From assembly GCA_001510575.1 (NCBI GenBank), contig LNGK01000010.1, positions 124,001 through 188,000 of the forward strand: a DNA stretch of 64,000 bases, written 5' to 3'. Origin of the DNA: Knoxdaviesia capensis (lineage: Eukaryota; Ascomycota; Sordariomycetes; Microascales; Gondwanamycetaceae). Each line of letters begins with the position of its first letter. The first letter of the stretch is position 1. Under the pieces are notes generated by a model. It was not told the DNA's origin. It saw only the letters and a list, made by a program, of their open reading frames with translations, and did not search any database. This document shows positions 33,928-46,945 of the stretch, piece by piece. The translations under genes and the position numbers were made by a program.

Positions 33928-34539
33928 CTCCGTGGCAACCAGCCTTCCGTCGACTTTCGCTTGCCTTTCCCCGCGCCAGGCCAGCCCACGCCGTTCTCCC
34001 AACCCTTCGAGATGTGGCCCCAGAAGCCGAACTCTGTGATGTATTTTGGAACATGTAATACACTGCCCTGGTCTTGAACCTCCGCGACAATGCGTGCTTA
34101 TGAGGAAGGAGTCATGCTTACAGGGGGCGGCTAGGTTGTGATAGAGAGTCTTGTGTCTAGTCCGTGAGAATTCGGATACATGCGCGCGTGCGAGCCTACA
34201 AGTTCGGTCAGATTATCGAGGGTCCGAAAGGTATCTTACACGCTTCCAAGGACAGCGCTTTGCTGGTTGGGCTTCGAGATGTCGACCTTCATGAAGATGT
34301 ATATACGGAAGAAAGTTGAAAGTGCCCATTCCTTTTGTCGACTGGCTCGACTGAGGAATATACTAGACTCAGTAGTAGTGGCGGAGCAACGGGGACACGC
34401 CACACCACCACCAACGAGTCGGTAAATCCACCGTTGTTTGCTACTCCCTCAACCGGATGTGTGGCCATAAAATAAAAAGCAGAAACTATTAAAAAAAGAA
34501 AAGAAAAAAGAAAGCAGGAACCGTGTTGCTACACGCCCC

Positions 34540-34976
34540 CCTCCCCCCCACCCCCCTTCCTCTTCTTTTTCTTTTTTCTTTTTTTTTTCTGATTCCCACG
34601 GCTTGCGTTGTTTCTTATCTCTGTTGTCGGCTCCTTTCTAGTCCAGGTTTAGGTTCCTCAAGCCATCCTTGTTTCCTGGTGGTGTGTCTCTTTTGGCTTC
34701 CTCTGCTACTTCAGTTTCCCGAAGACAGGTCCCAAAACATAAAAGCCTCGCATGGCCCCGTCTTGGTCTCCTGTCCCGGCAAGATTTATTAGTCTCTCCT
34801 CTCGTTTCCTCTTCTCCTTTTTCTTCTCTCCCTTTTCCACATCTCCATCTCATCCAGCCTGTCTCTCCTCCTTCTCCCCTCCAAGTCTTTTTCTGTTCTT
34901 ATTGACGAACAGACTTTGATATCATTATCGCCTCCCTCTCATTTCTCCCACTTCTTCTTCACACACAACCGCAATC
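34540..34976 (+). promoter_or_regulatory. pyrimidine-rich promoter/leader of glutamine synthetase
   Basis: About 430 bases of dense C/T tracts run up to the start codon, a common feature of highly expressed fungal genes. Two HGATAR sites on the minus strand (TTATCT at 34615-34620 and TTATCG at 34925-34930) could bind an AreA/NIT2-type GATA factor. Both matches are short and may be chance. Confidence 0.45.
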
Positions 34977-36894
34977 ATGGTATGTTCTCTCCCCGCTGTC
35001 TATTCTGGGGTCTATAACTCTGGCAAAGCTATGTGACGAAGTCATATTCATCCGCCCGAACCAGTTTGCTGACCTTGTTTCTGTAATCTTCACTTTAGTC
35101 GGCCGAAGTCACTTTCCTCTCGAGGACCGCCAACGTGAGAACATCCACGCTCCCCCCACCCTTGAATCCCACCATGCTACGCTGCTTTTGGCTGTGAGGC
35201 CTGTGCTGCAAAGAAAAACGCCCCCCCAACCAAAAGTCACAACTCCAAAAAGTTCTTGTTGGTCAAACCCACTAACCTCGGTTTGCTATTATTCCCTATA
35301 ACAGCTCGAGAAGTACCTGAAGCTTGACCAGAAGGGAAAGATTATGGCCGAGTACATCTGGATTGATGCCGATGGATCGACCCGCTCCAAGTCTCGCGTA
35401 AGTTGTCCATCTCATGATGTTTTTTTTTTTTTTCACGGGGGTTTTTTTTTCCTTTCGGATCGTCGCGCCATGATCTACCACACAACATCGAATGCGTGTT
35501 GTGAGTGTTCCTTATGCTTCTATTCGCCTGGTACCCGCCAATTTTTCCGGTAGCCAGTAAAAGTTGAACTTTTGCTACTGCAAACGAGTTTCGGCGGGGC
35601 GACGGCCGCCGACTCATCAGAAATCCAGAAGCGGGGTCAAATTGCCTGCAACTAGCGCCTCCGGCCATCGGAGCTGCCTCCGATTGCTTTGCCCTTTAAC
35701 CCCACAATTTTGCGTCGGTTGGCTGTTGTTTGCTTGCCTGATTACGCTACCCTGCATGTTTTTCACTGGCTGTGATTGGCTCGGTTTCCGCCAACTGGTC
35801 ACAGCTGTTGTCACATCGTTGACCATCTGCTAACAATCGACGTCGAATCATTCAGACTCTCGATAACACGACCCATACCCCCGAGACCCTCCCCACCTGG
35901 AACTTCGACGGTTCCTCGACCGGCCAGGCCCCCGGTGACAACTCCGATGTGTACCTGAAGCCCGTCGCTGTCTTCCCCGACCCGTTCCGCGGCTCGCCCA
36001 ACATCCTCGTCCTTTCCGAGTGCTGGAACGCCGACGGTACCCCCAACAAGTACAACTACCGCCATGACTGCAACAAGCTCATGGAGGCCCATGCCGAGCA
36101 GATCCCCTGGTTCGGTCTGGAGCAGGAGTACACTCTCCTCGACCTTGAGGACCGCCCGTACGGCTGGCCCAAGAACGGATACCCTGCTCCCCAGGGCCCG
36201 TACTACTGCGGTGTTGGTGCTGGCAAGGTTGTCCAGCGTGACATCGTCGAAGCCCACTACAAGGCCTGCTTGTACGCCGGTATTAACATCTCCGGCACCA
36301 ACGCCGAGGTCATGCCTGCCCAGTGGGAGTACCAAGTTGGTCCCTGCGAGGGTATCGAGAGTAAGTTTTCACATTTCCTCTTCTGGCGATAACGTCCCAT
36401 CCGCATGCCCCAAGGGATACATATACTAACAGGTTTTTTGTTTGCTTTCCTTAGTGGGTGACCACCTCTGGACCTCTCGCTTCCTGCTTTGCCGCATTGC
36501 TGAGGAGTTCGGCGCCAAGGTGTCTTTCGCTCCTAAGCCCATCCCCGGTGACTGGAACGGTGCCGGTCTCCACTCCAACTTCTCCACCAAGGACATGCGT
36601 GTTGAGGGTGGCATGAAGTTCATCGAGGCTGCTATCAAGAAGCTTGAGGGCCGCCACAAGGAGCATATTGCCGTGTACGGTGAGGGTAACGAGGCCCGTC
36701 TTACTGGCCGCCACGAAACCGGCTCGATCGACCAGTTCTCTTACGGTGTTGCCAACCGTGGCTGCTCCATCCGCATTCCCCGCGAGTGCGCTGCTAAGGG
36801 CTACGGATACTTCGAGGACCGCCGGCCGGCCTCCAACGCTGACCCCTACCGTATCTCCGGTATCATTATGGAGACCATCTATGGCGCTGTTTAA
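34977..36894 (+). CDS. GLN1: glutamine synthetase
   Basis: Glutamine synthetase (GSII type) makes glutamine from glutamate, ammonia and ATP; it is cytosolic and central to nitrogen assimilation. Exons 34977-34979 (ATG only), 35099-35134, 35305-35397, 35856-36360 and 36455-36894 give 358 residues, the usual length. The beta-grasp part contains WNFDGSSTGQAPGDNSDVYL. Catalytic-domain motifs include WFGLEQEYTLLD, the Glu/Asn segment NISGTNAEVMPAQWEYQVGP, KPIPGDWNGAGLHSNFST and NRGCSIRIPREC, followed by FEDRRPASNADPY. All catalytic residues I can recognise are intact. Short introns cluster in the 5' half, as in other fungal GLN genes. The start is fixed by splicing of the ATG directly to SAEVTFLSRTAN. 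Confidence 0.97.
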
Positions 36895-38022
36895 AGAGAT
36901 GGTTTCTGTTTTGGGGTTTAGGTTCTGGGCTGCCTTTTTCGTATCATGAGTTGTTTTCCTTTTTTTTTTACTCCAATGAACAATGATTCTATGATGCTGT
37001 AAAACCAAGCTTTTTTTTTCATGCCGCTCTCTCGATTTTGCTTGTGTGTATGCAACTTTTAAGGAAGAAGATTCTGGCGAGGATATGACGGATGACCTTT
37101 ATACTCCCTGTCTCCCGTCGTGCTTTCGGTTCTTCATTCGGTCCTCCTCCAAGCTTGGAGTTTGTTCGTGTGTATGTATATCCGACTGAACTGCACGTGA
37201 GGTGGAGGCGGGCAGCGTTCTTGTTTTAGCTGTTCAGGGAGGCAGCTCATTGCTCTCGTCTGTCGTTCCCGTAAGGGAAGAGGAGGAGGAGACGCGGAGT
37301 ATTTCTATCTAAGTATTTTCAGCGCTTCACGCCTGCAGGGACTTGAATAGTGCAAGCTGAGGTCGGACATACACCTCTGCAAGTTTGACTCCCAAATTAT
37401 CCACAAGCATGAACTCCATTTATTAAAATATCCATTTTTCGGGGTTTTTGGGGGGGTCTTCAAGCATCCGGGACGCACCGAAGAAAGCAAAAACGCAATG
37501 ACCCTCAAAATTAGAAACTCCAGCACGAAACACAAGAGAAAAAGCAGGAAGAGAAGAAGAGCACGAACACCGAGTAACTATCCTTGAGCAATTTTTGAAC
37601 ATGCCAGAAAGAAAAACAGACGCGAAAATGAAGACAATAAATTGGATAACACACCGTGCTTCCATTTTTGAAGATTCTAGTACACAGAGAGAAGATGAAC
37701 GGGGGAGAGAGTAAGAAAACCAGTTCTAGAAGGGGGTGAAAGGGAATACAAAAGGGAAAATCTTGGAGACACTCTCTCCCGTGGACAGCAGGGGGACGCT
37801 TAGAAACACACGGACGTAAAAGAGGGGGAAAAAAAAAGGTTTACCGACTTAAAGAACGAAGTAATAGAGAGAAGAAACACCCATCGTGACAAACCCATAA
37901 TCGTCCATCTTCCTCCCTCAAAAAGCGTCTCCAGACCCCCTTTCAACAAACAACGCGGGGTTAGACTCTACGTGCTTGAGAACACACCTGAAAAAAAAGC
38001 GATCATGGTCCCGGTTCGTTTC
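36895..38022. other. 3' regions between convergent GLN1 and SPT6
   Basis: Just over 1.1 kb of T-rich then A-rich sequence between the stop codons of two convergent genes. It probably holds both 3' untranslated regions and terminators. No coding potential is seen. Confidence 0.6.
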
Positions 38023-41000
38023 TTACTTGCGAATCGCAAGCTTCTGCATCTGCATCTTCATCTCGTTCTGGTGGCGCAGCTTGAAGCCGTTGCACAGCGC
38101 CCGCATGTCCGGGTACTCCGAGTTGTGCATCTGGAAGGCGTGCGGGATGACCTTGACCGGCCACGCGTTGGTCGGCGCGGTCTTGCTGGCCTTGAACACC
38201 AGCCAGAAGTAGCCGGGGTGCTTGGCGTTGATGCAGAAGCCGTAGGTCGACCGGTTGGGGTTGGCTTCCATGTAGGTGGTGAGATATTTCTCTGTCGAGC
38301 AAAAAGTAGTGGTTAGTTTATACATCTAGCATCAAGAGGGAGAGGAGAAAGAACAAGCTTACCAAGATCCGCCCGGGATCCCTCCCGGAACTTTTCATTC
38401 TGCACCATCTGCTGGACCTTGCGCGCCATCGACTTGACGTGGTCGACAATCAGCTCGTCCAGATCGGTGTACGTGAACTTGCCGCCAACACGCAGGGTGC
38501 GGCCAACGGAGAACTCGTTCTCCTTCTGCAGCTCGAGCACATCCAAGTGCTGGTACACGCCATCGGCCACCTTCCATGTGACCGCCAAATGGTCGTTTCC
38601 GCGCGACGACGGCCGGATGACCACCTCGCCAACGGGCTGCGAGCCCAGGAACTCCTCGGCCTGGAGGCCGTTGAACGGCTTGAAGAGCGGGTGCTTGATG
38701 ACACGCATCGCCCGGCCCGTGCTGCGGTCCTTCTCGCGCAGCTCATCGCGGTCGCGGTGCTCCAGTTCGTAGTCCCACTGGTCGCGCGACAGGTCAGGCG
38801 CCTTACGCATGCCGGCCGCGCCACCACTGCCCACGCCGCGCAGAGAGAGCTTGACCATCAAGTCCTTGAAGTTCACGTCGACCACCTTCGCGTGCGCCGT
38901 CTGGCCCACATGCAGCACGTCCTTGAGGCTGCGGTTGCTGCTCATATCCACCGACTCAATGCGGCCCTCAATGCCGCAGTCCAGCCGCACAATGGCAAAG
39001 TCGTCCTTGACCACACGCACGTTCGTCGGCACAACCATATCGCGTGCAAGTGTCTCCTTGCTTTCGCCAGTGTACATGGTGAACACCTCTTGGGGCGACA
39101 TGACGATGAACGGCTTGCGTAGTTCCTCGTACGGCGCCTGTAGCTCCAGGCGGATGGTTTCGAGCGTAGCCCGCTTCTTCTGGTTGTACTGACTCTCCAG
39201 TTGTTCGGCGTACTCCTCGAGAACGAGTTCGTTGACACGGTCAGCACCATCATCCTGGAAGAGCTTCTTAACAATGGCACCTGCACCGTTCTCGTCAGTT
39301 TCCGCCTTGACATCCTCTTCGTCCAGCTCGAGCGCATCGGCAGCCATCTTCCGGCCGAGTTCGTAGTCCTCGGGATGCACACGAGTATTGTCCAGAGGGT
39401 CAGAGGTGGGGTTGGTCGGGTCGTACTCGATGTACAAGAAACTGGCACAGTTGTTCCATACGCGCGGACCGACGACTGGGAGTTTGCCGCTGTCGGGATC
39501 TCCCACGAGTTCGTCGCGGGTGTTGACGCTTCCACCATTGGCATTGATGGCCTTCAGAGCTCCAACCGCCTTGCGGGGACCCAAACCAGCGATGTATGGA
39601 AGCAAGTTGGCGACATACGAATCAGTCACCGCTTTGTTGATGTTCACTCCCACCAGGTTGACAGTATCAACCAGAGCGGTTTCAAGAGTCTTCAACAGCT
39701 TGGTCTCAGGGAGAAGCTTCTGGCAGGGGTGAAGAGAGAGTGTGGTGATATCCTTTCCCAGAGCCGCGTACTCCTTCAGCGGATCCTGCATGAAACGCGC
39801 AAGGGCAAAGCAATAGCGGCCAAGATGGTTCATACCCGGCTGGTCAACTGCAGCCTTGGCGCTGTCGTGGTAAAGGCGGGCCACTTCGTCGTTCACAACA
39901 ACAACATCCAGGGGATCTATGCGCTGTTCGTCGGAGTTGGGATCGTCGTACTCGGAACCCTTGAGGTTCTTCTCAATAACAAGGCCCTCTAACTCACGGA
40001 TGAGCTTGTGCGATTCAGTCGAGAATCCAGCCGTTCCAATAACGTCCGGACGGCGGCGATCGACAATACCGGCCAGGATAGCCCGCTGCGCTTCGTTACG
40101 CGCAATGTTCGTAAGCTGTCCGTGCTCGACCACGCGCCCATCCTCATCCACATACACCCAGGAAATAGGATCTCGCGCCGGATCGCCGCCTCCGCATGAA
40201 ACAATCAGAACTCGCGCAACAGTTCCAAGGACCATCCCCTTGGGCTTGTACGGTGCCTGGTCAAGGCGACGGTAGAACTCGTCACGGCAGATACTGAGAA
40301 TTTCTTCCTGGCAAGCAGTGCGCAGCGAGTCTTTCACGCCCTTCGTGGTGACTTTCTCGAGCTTAGAACAAGCCAGATCCAACACCTTCTTGCGCTCTTC
40401 TCTCCAGCTCTGCGCAATGTCGCTGTAGTTCTCGGATTCGAATTCCTGGTCAAGGCGCATCCGGAAGTCCTTGCGCTTGGTCATCTCAAGGTGCACTTCA
40501 ACGAGGCCTTCTTCTTCGGCCTTCATCATCTTCAAGAACTGCTCAGGCTCGCGAATCAGGTCCGGGATGGTCTGTCCCATAAGGTACTTGATGTCATAAT
40601 AAGGATGCGACTCGTCAATCTTGCGCAAGCCCTTTTCAGTACGGTGGCAGGATATGACTCCTGTGCGGTAGTAGCTCAGGCGGAAGAACCGGCGAAGACG
40701 GGGATTCTCAAACAGCTCCTCCGCGTACATCTGTCTGGCGGCAGAGACAATAGACTCAGAACTGGGGAAGGTTTCGTCCACCAGGCTGTCCGATAGGTCA
40801 TCTGGCGCCATAGGGTCATCCTCAGGCGTGACTTTGCGTCCTTCTCCAAGGACGTTGCTGGCAAACTGATCGGCTGTAAGGCCATAGGCACGGACAAACT
40901 TGTACGCGGAACCATTGCGAACCCGCTCAAACAAGGCACTTTTCGATCCCGGACGCTTCGTAGTACTAGTAGATCCGGACGCGGCAGTGATGTCCTTCAG

Positions 41001-42522
41001 TTGGGTGGAGTATTGAAAGTGGAGATAATCCTGCAGGTCCTGTAACTCTTCCATAGTGTTGGCCTGAAGGATGAGATCCTCCAGAACGTCGTCGTCGATC
41101 CCGGCGGAAGACTTCAAGTTGTTGTAGGCCTTCTCCAGGGCATTTCGCTTCTCAATAAAGGATCGGAACCGGATGTCAAGCTCAAGGATTCGCCACAAGT
41201 CGACCTGGTTCAGGAGCTTTTGCGCCTCGAGAACGGTCTCTGCAGCGTCGGGATCGTGGCGACGATCGGGGTTGGGGGTCTTCTTCGCATGGATGAGATA
41301 GTCCTTACGGTGCTGGAAAACATAGGGAACCTCAACCTCGTCAACGACAAAGAACTCGAGCACTTTGCCGACAGCCTTGGTGAAGGCAGAAAGGAGGTCT
41401 TGAGGGAGATCCTTCTTGGGCCAAATGAGACCAGTGATCCATCTCGCCTCCTCTTTGAACTGCTCACCAGAAACCTGGATATGGCTCAGCGGCTTGCGGT
41501 CAACCTGGAACCGCTCGGGTTCGTCGGTAGATCGGATCAGGTTGTCGCCATCAGTAAGGAACTTCTCAGTAAGCTGAGAAGGCTCGAACACGTCCTTCAG
41601 CTCAATTCCGCCTTCTTCCTTTTCTTCAATCTGCTGCTCGGTCTCCACTTCGAGAGCCCATTCGTAGTCAGCACCATCGCCAAAGATGTCTTCCATGTCC
41701 TGGAGGGCGTCCTTGTCGAGGCCCGACATATCGATGACAGCGCCGACTCCCTTGTCGCGTGGGCGAGCAACTTCAGCTTCCTCGCGCTGGCGCATGATCT
41801 CTTCGTCGTCATCAGGATAGTCTTCTTCGATAAAATCGTCGAACTCATCAGCCTGGGCACGGTAGTTCGAGCGGCCACTGTATGCCTTCGCGTCGTTGTC
41901 TTCTTCGTCATCCGAAAAAATCTCGTCGAGACCGCGTCGGGGCCGGCTGCCAGGATCTTCATCTTGATGGCCGCGCTTGAGGCGTTTGAATTTAGACTAA
42001 AGGTACAGAATGTCAATCGCATTAGTAGCTAGTTACGTATGGGAGCCCCAAGCAACCGGGATAGATGGATGCAACGGCTTACCTCGGGAGGAGGGCGGCG
42101 ATCAAATTGCTCTCCAATCAGTTCGAGATCTTCGTCATCCAGTTTCTCGTCTTCGACTCGTTCGCGATGGGAGCGTTTCCGTTTCGCGCGTCGCTCGGCA
42201 GCATCGAGATCCTCAATTTCCTCAAGGTCGTCTTCTTCCTCATCTTCATCAACGATAAATCCTTCGCGCACCTATGTAATAGAGGAGCCAATGTTAGTAA
42301 TCAGATAATGAGAAATAGACAGAGACATCGATGGAAAGCAAGTACCTTTCGCTCTTCTTCTTCGTCATCCTCTTCATCCTCATCGCTGGAGTCTTCCTGT
42401 CCTGCCGGGGCAGCTCGTCGTCGCTGGCGAGGCTCGCCATTTTCTTCTTCGTCAAACGACTCATCATCTTCCTCATCAAGTTCAGCCTCCCCGTCAATCA
42501 GATCTCTCATGTTTCGGCTCAT
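38023..42522 (-). CDS. SPT6: transcription elongation factor Spt6
   Basis: Histone chaperone and elongation factor that travels with RNA polymerase II. Exons 42522-42346, 42271-42083, 41996-38363 and 38291-38023 close in phase to 1422 residues, normal for the family. The N-terminal 300 residues are highly acidic with basic patches, the Spn1/nucleosome-binding region. Then come the helix-turn-helix region, a YqgF-like domain near residue 716 (VLIVSCGGGDPARDPISWVY), helix-hairpin-helix near 911 (LLPYIAGLGPRKAVGALKAI), S1 domain about 1112-1172 (LHVGQTAHAKVVDVNF) and tandem SH2 domains about 1218-1422. The first SH2 includes VIRPSSRGNDHLAVTWKV; the second contains the last exon and ends KMQMQKLAIRK. 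No break or unusual residue is seen. Confidence 0.97.
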
Positions 42523-45124
42523 GGCAAATTGAAATGCTGCTATACCGCCAGCGCTCACAAACAGCTCAAAGGTTCTCGTGAAAATTCGAAGAGCGCCTGC
42601 GCGCGCGCACTTGACAGCAGAATTGACGAACCAGCCTAGGGGTGGAAGACCTGATCGCGCTGTGGTTGACAAAGAGAGGGGAGAAGTGAAAAGAAGAGAC
42701 AGGGGTGGAAAGTATGAGTTTAGAGAGATGAATTCAGAAAGGGAAAGGGAAGGCAAATGAAAGAGTCGGCCAACTTGGAGGTTGTCAAGAGAGAAAAGAA
42801 AATAGCAGCAAAAGCGAAAAACATGTCGGTTGGCGTAGTCGAGAACCAGGTGCAAACACAACCAATTGGCAGGTGTTATGTCAGCCCTTTTCTTCCTTTT
42901 TTTTCAGTTGGGTGCCTCGTCGCGCGCCAGAGAATTGGGTTTGAGCCACAGATAAGTGGTGTGGCGCGTTATCACCACGTGCTGATAGCGGCTATCACAC
43001 TCTGGCTGAATCATCTTATATCTGCTATTTCTCAGGGGCCTCAGTCAGGTTCCAGCCCACCGTGATGTCCATATCTCTGATCAGGCACGCGCAAAACGAG
43101 GGGTTCAATCGATTCTTCTTCCAAGAGATCAAACAGGGCTATTTCAAAGACCAACATCTATTTTTGGATGGCAATTTATCGCTGGAATTTGCGCTGTTGC
43201 GTTCCAAATAGTGTGGGTTTAGTTCACCAAGCTAGAAGCACTTTTAGGCGCCACCCTGGTCCCAGAATCCAACAATCCAACAGACAACACCCAAACCGTA
43301 TGCAAAGGGGGGTCAAGAGGTGTCAATTCACTGAACAGAAGGTTACCAAGCGGCAAATACTCGAGCCATATTCGTCGGAACCATCAAGATAGAAGAGGGT
43401 GACAAATCAGGACCCGATTGTCTTCTCAATCTCCGCGTGCGGTTTTACATTCACGGTGTTGGTCTTAATGTCTTTACTATTGTTTCAAAAGGGCATTCGG
43501 TGTCCTCTGTACCATGTGTCCTTGTAACTGTTTGCCACTACATATCAGTTGGTGGAAGAGTACCACCAGTAAAACCAACAGTGTTTTATGGGTTTATCAG
43601 AGGCGCACCGCACGTACGAGTACATGTATTCGAGTAGTTCAGTGGAAGCTTGGTCCCTCCTTGGCCCTTGTCAAACGGAGGAGTCGAAGTGTGATAATCA
43701 TATCCGTCCGTATCCGTATGAGTTTAAATTCAGTCCAGGCCCCCATTGTGGTTCCTGAGTCTGAACACCCATGAAGAGGCCCTGAGCGAGCAACCAGCCG
43801 AGAATGGTGCTTGTGGGTGTAGAGCAAGCACGGTTGAATTTGTGATGAAGTACTAAGTACAGCACATACTACGTGTAGGTGCATATGTATAGTAACCAAC
43901 CGACCTTCTTGGTCCGTACAGATATGTGCCAGTACTTGTCAAGAAGTCGATATCTCACCATCTCCATGCAGACATGATTTGAAAGAAGCCATTTAGGGGA
44001 CGATGGATAGAGTTCATGCCTCAGGTACCGAGCCCAAGTCACATTGACAGGCGGTCTACAAATTAGTGGCCAGGTACTAACACATGCCCTGTGCTTTCGT
44101 TTTTATTTTACTCTAGTATTTGTTTTTTTATGTTTTTTTTTGTGTTTTTTTGGTGTTTTGTTGGTGTTGTTTTGCTGAAAGTACTGTACCTACCAGGAAT
44201 ATTTACTGGGCGGTCTCGGCCCTTGTACCCTTCTATACCAGTTGTTAATGCAGGACTCGGCATCTGTTACTTGCCTCTGCCACTTTTGTGATCTCTACAC
44301 TATCTCACCCCACCTCATTTTCCCGCCTTCAATACATCCAACCTCAGTCATCCCCTCCGTCTAAGATTTTTTTCTGCCTCCTTCCCGTTGTCTCTTTCCT
44401 CTCGTGATGCTATTATTCCAGAGTTTACCACACTGATTGTCCACGACCCTATACAATGCCGCTTGCTGGGTTGTAACATTCATCCTCTTGATTCTATTTC
44501 CCTCCTCTTTACCCTACTTCGCCGGTCACCTTCATCTCCCTCCCTCCACCTCTCAACCTATTTCCCTTCGGCCCCGACCCCCGACTTGTTATTTGTGTCG
44601 ACCTTTTCTCTTTACCTTCACCTCTTTTCCTCCTTATCTCCTTCGGTTTGTCGATTCTCGATCTGTTGCAAAAATCAATCACGCCAATCCTCGGATGCAA
44701 TTCTTTGCGATATCATCGAGTCGCTTCCTTATCAGATAGACCATCGCTCATATCCAACACTGCGGCAAAACTTACGGGGGTGTTTTTTTTTGATCTTTTC
44801 CCCTCTGGTTTTTTCAAGCGCTGGGCCGCCATCATTCCATTGTCTTCACACCCCTCAATTGTTTTCCCCCTTGATACCAACCCAACTCTGTGGTTGTTTT
44901 CACTCTAACTACTTCCCCCTCAATTATTGTTGGCTGTCACCGTCAACTTGATTTGTTTTTCCCTTCGTGTTCCGTCTTATCATCGTCTCTCCTTTTTCTT
45001 TTCTCTTCTTCCAAGCTCCCTTCAAGGCTAGGTGGAGTTGCACCCAATATTATCTCCCGCCTCAGGGGATACCCGATTCTTCAACTCTCGCCATTTACCT
45101 CGAACACCCGCCAAACCTACAACT
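42523..45124. other. 2.6 kb divergent intergenic region (SPT6 / STE7)
   Basis: Promoters of two divergent genes. The last 800 bases before 45125 are strongly pyrimidine-rich and look like a long MAPKK leader. A 187-codon frame there (44388-44951) is Ser/Pro/Leu/Phe-rich, as expected from C/T-rich DNA, so I read it as untranslated. No other gene is seen. Confidence 0.5.
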
Positions 45125-46945
45125 ATGGGAGACCCTTTCGCCCCTCGCTCGATGAAGCGAAAGAATGTCAAAGGCCTTGCCTTGACTCCTGCTGCTCCCA
45201 AGCCCCCGCCGACCGCCGAAACCAGCCGTGCCAGTTTTGATCCCCGCGATGAGAACAGCCAGCAGCTCGAGATCGGAATTGAGTACAAGCTTGATCTCAG
45301 ACCTGAGGATATTGAGATCATGAAGGAGCTGGGCTCCGGAAATGGCGGAACTGTCAGCAAGGTCAAGCACAAAACTACCGGCACGGTCATGGCTCGCAAG
45401 GTACGATAGTTACCAAACAAACACACCCCTTTGGTTCCGTCCTTTCCAGCTTCGGCTAACCACTTGACTATGTGTATCTATTGTTGTCATAGGTCATCCA
45501 TGTTGAAGCAAACAAGGAAATGCGGAAGCGCATTGTTCGTGAGCTCCAGATCATGTTTGGTTGCCACTCCGACTACATTGTCACCTTCTATGGTGCCTTC
45601 CTCAACCACAACAACGACGTTATCATGTGCATGGAGTACATGGACGTTGGGTAAGCAGCCCCTTCAAATCAGTTTTTTTTTCCTTGTCGCACCTCTCCAG
45701 TTCAGTCAAATTTCGCTTTGAACACCCAAGCTCAAGACAGCAAGCAGCTAATCATGTTCATCTTCTTGATTCCTGCAGTTCCCTCGATAAGGTGTCTCGC
45801 GTTTCTGGTCCCGTCCGCGTCGATGTTCTGGGTAAAATCTCGGAGGCCACTCTCGGCGGTCTCACCTACCTCTACGTTAAGCACCACATCATGCATCGCG
45901 ACATCAAGCCGTCCAACATCCTTGTCAACTCCCGTGGAATGATCAAGCTTTGCGACTTTGGTGTGTCTGGCGAGCTTATTAACTCTATCGCTGATACCTT
46001 TGTCGGAACGTCGACCTACATGGCCCCTGAGCGTATTCAGGGAGACAAGTACACTGTCAAGTCTGATGTTTGGAGCTTTGGCCTGACCATCATGGAACTT
46101 GCCATCGGAAAGTTTCCGTTTGCTGCCAGTGAGCAGCTGTCTGATGGGGAGTGTGCTCCCGCTGGAATTCTCGATCTTCTCCAGCAGATTGTCCATGAGC
46201 CGGCTCCCAAGCTGCCCAAGAGCGACGCTTTCCCCCAGATTCTGGAGGATATGATTCAGAAGTGTCTTTCGAAGGACCCTGACGATCGGCCTACTCCTCA
46301 GGAGCTTTATGTTCGTCTGCTTCCACGTTTAAGCTTCCCCGGTTTGGCTTCCACGTTTTGTTTTGCCTTTCCAGTGCCCCCCGTGAACAGTCCTAGGTTT
46401 ACTAACACAATATTCTATTACCACACAAATAGGAGAAAGACCCCTTCGTTCAGGCTGCCAAGAGAACACCTGTCGACCTCCGTGCCTGGGCTGTCGGTAT
46501 TGTGGAGAAGGACAACCGGAAGTCCCACCTTGCTCCCCAGGTCTCGCCTGCCACTCAGGACCTTTTGCGGTCGAGCGATTCGCCCACCTTCGCCCTCTCC
46601 CTCGATGACAAGAACGTTCCCACCCCCACCTCCGGAGAGATCCCTATTGTCGGTGCAGGAATCATCTCGCCCCGCGATCCCCGCGACCAGTACTCCCGCT
46701 CGCCCTCGCGGAATGGCTCGGCATATGCCCGGACCCCCATCAGCCTTCACTCGGCCCACTCGACCCACTCGACGCATCACCCCTCCAGCGGCAACACCTT
46801 CAGCCTCCCTGTTCGTACGGCCCCGCCTGGACCTCTTCCGTCTGTTCCGTCCCGCAACGGAACGCCTGACGACATGCGCCGAGAAAACCGTCGGCAAGCC
46901 ACGTTTGGCCTCCCCCCACAGGCCAATTATCCTTACCCCAGCTAG
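45125..46945 (+). CDS. STE7: MAP kinase kinase, Ste7 type
   Basis: Dual-specificity MAPKK of the pheromone/filamentation cascade (Ste11-Ste7-Fus3/Kss1 module). Exons 45125-45400, 45493-45650, 45779-46310 and 46433-46945 give 492 residues. The N-terminus MGDPFAPRSMKRKNVKGLAL is characteristic of ascomycete Ste7 orthologues. Kinase motifs: LGSGNGGTV (Gly loop), MARK (ATP lysine), MHRDIKPSN (about 183), DFGVSGE (about 204), and activation loop SIADT with the two phosphosites (about 217-221), then STYMAPERIQG. A Ser/Pro-rich tail of about 170 residues follows (LPVRTAPPGPLPSVP). The donor of intron 3 is GTTCGT, a weak but usable site, confirmed by continuity QELY-EKDPFVQAAKRTP. Directly after TAG the same frame stays open for 39 more protein-like codons (see findings). 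Confidence 0.94.

Larger units (their letters stand above)
26772..34976. other. 8.2 kb gene-poor region
   Basis: No frame here resembles a known protein, and I find no credible multi-exon chain on either strand. The left edge is the promoter of eL42; the right 450 bases form the pyrimidine-rich leader of glutamine synthetase. GA and GT microsatellites occur. The longest frames (33759-33133 minus, 208 codons; 30393-30839 plus, 148 codons) have no domain or composition to support them. Noncoding RNAs are possible but cannot be recognised by eye. Confidence 0.5.

Noticed and set aside
39201..39992. 263-codon plus-strand frame inside SPT6
   Set aside because: Antisense shadow of a conserved Spt6 exon; no domain or splice signals of its own.
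44388..44951. 187-codon frame upstream of STE7
   Set aside because: Composition (Ser, Pro, Leu, Phe) is that of translated C/T-rich leader DNA; no family resemblance.
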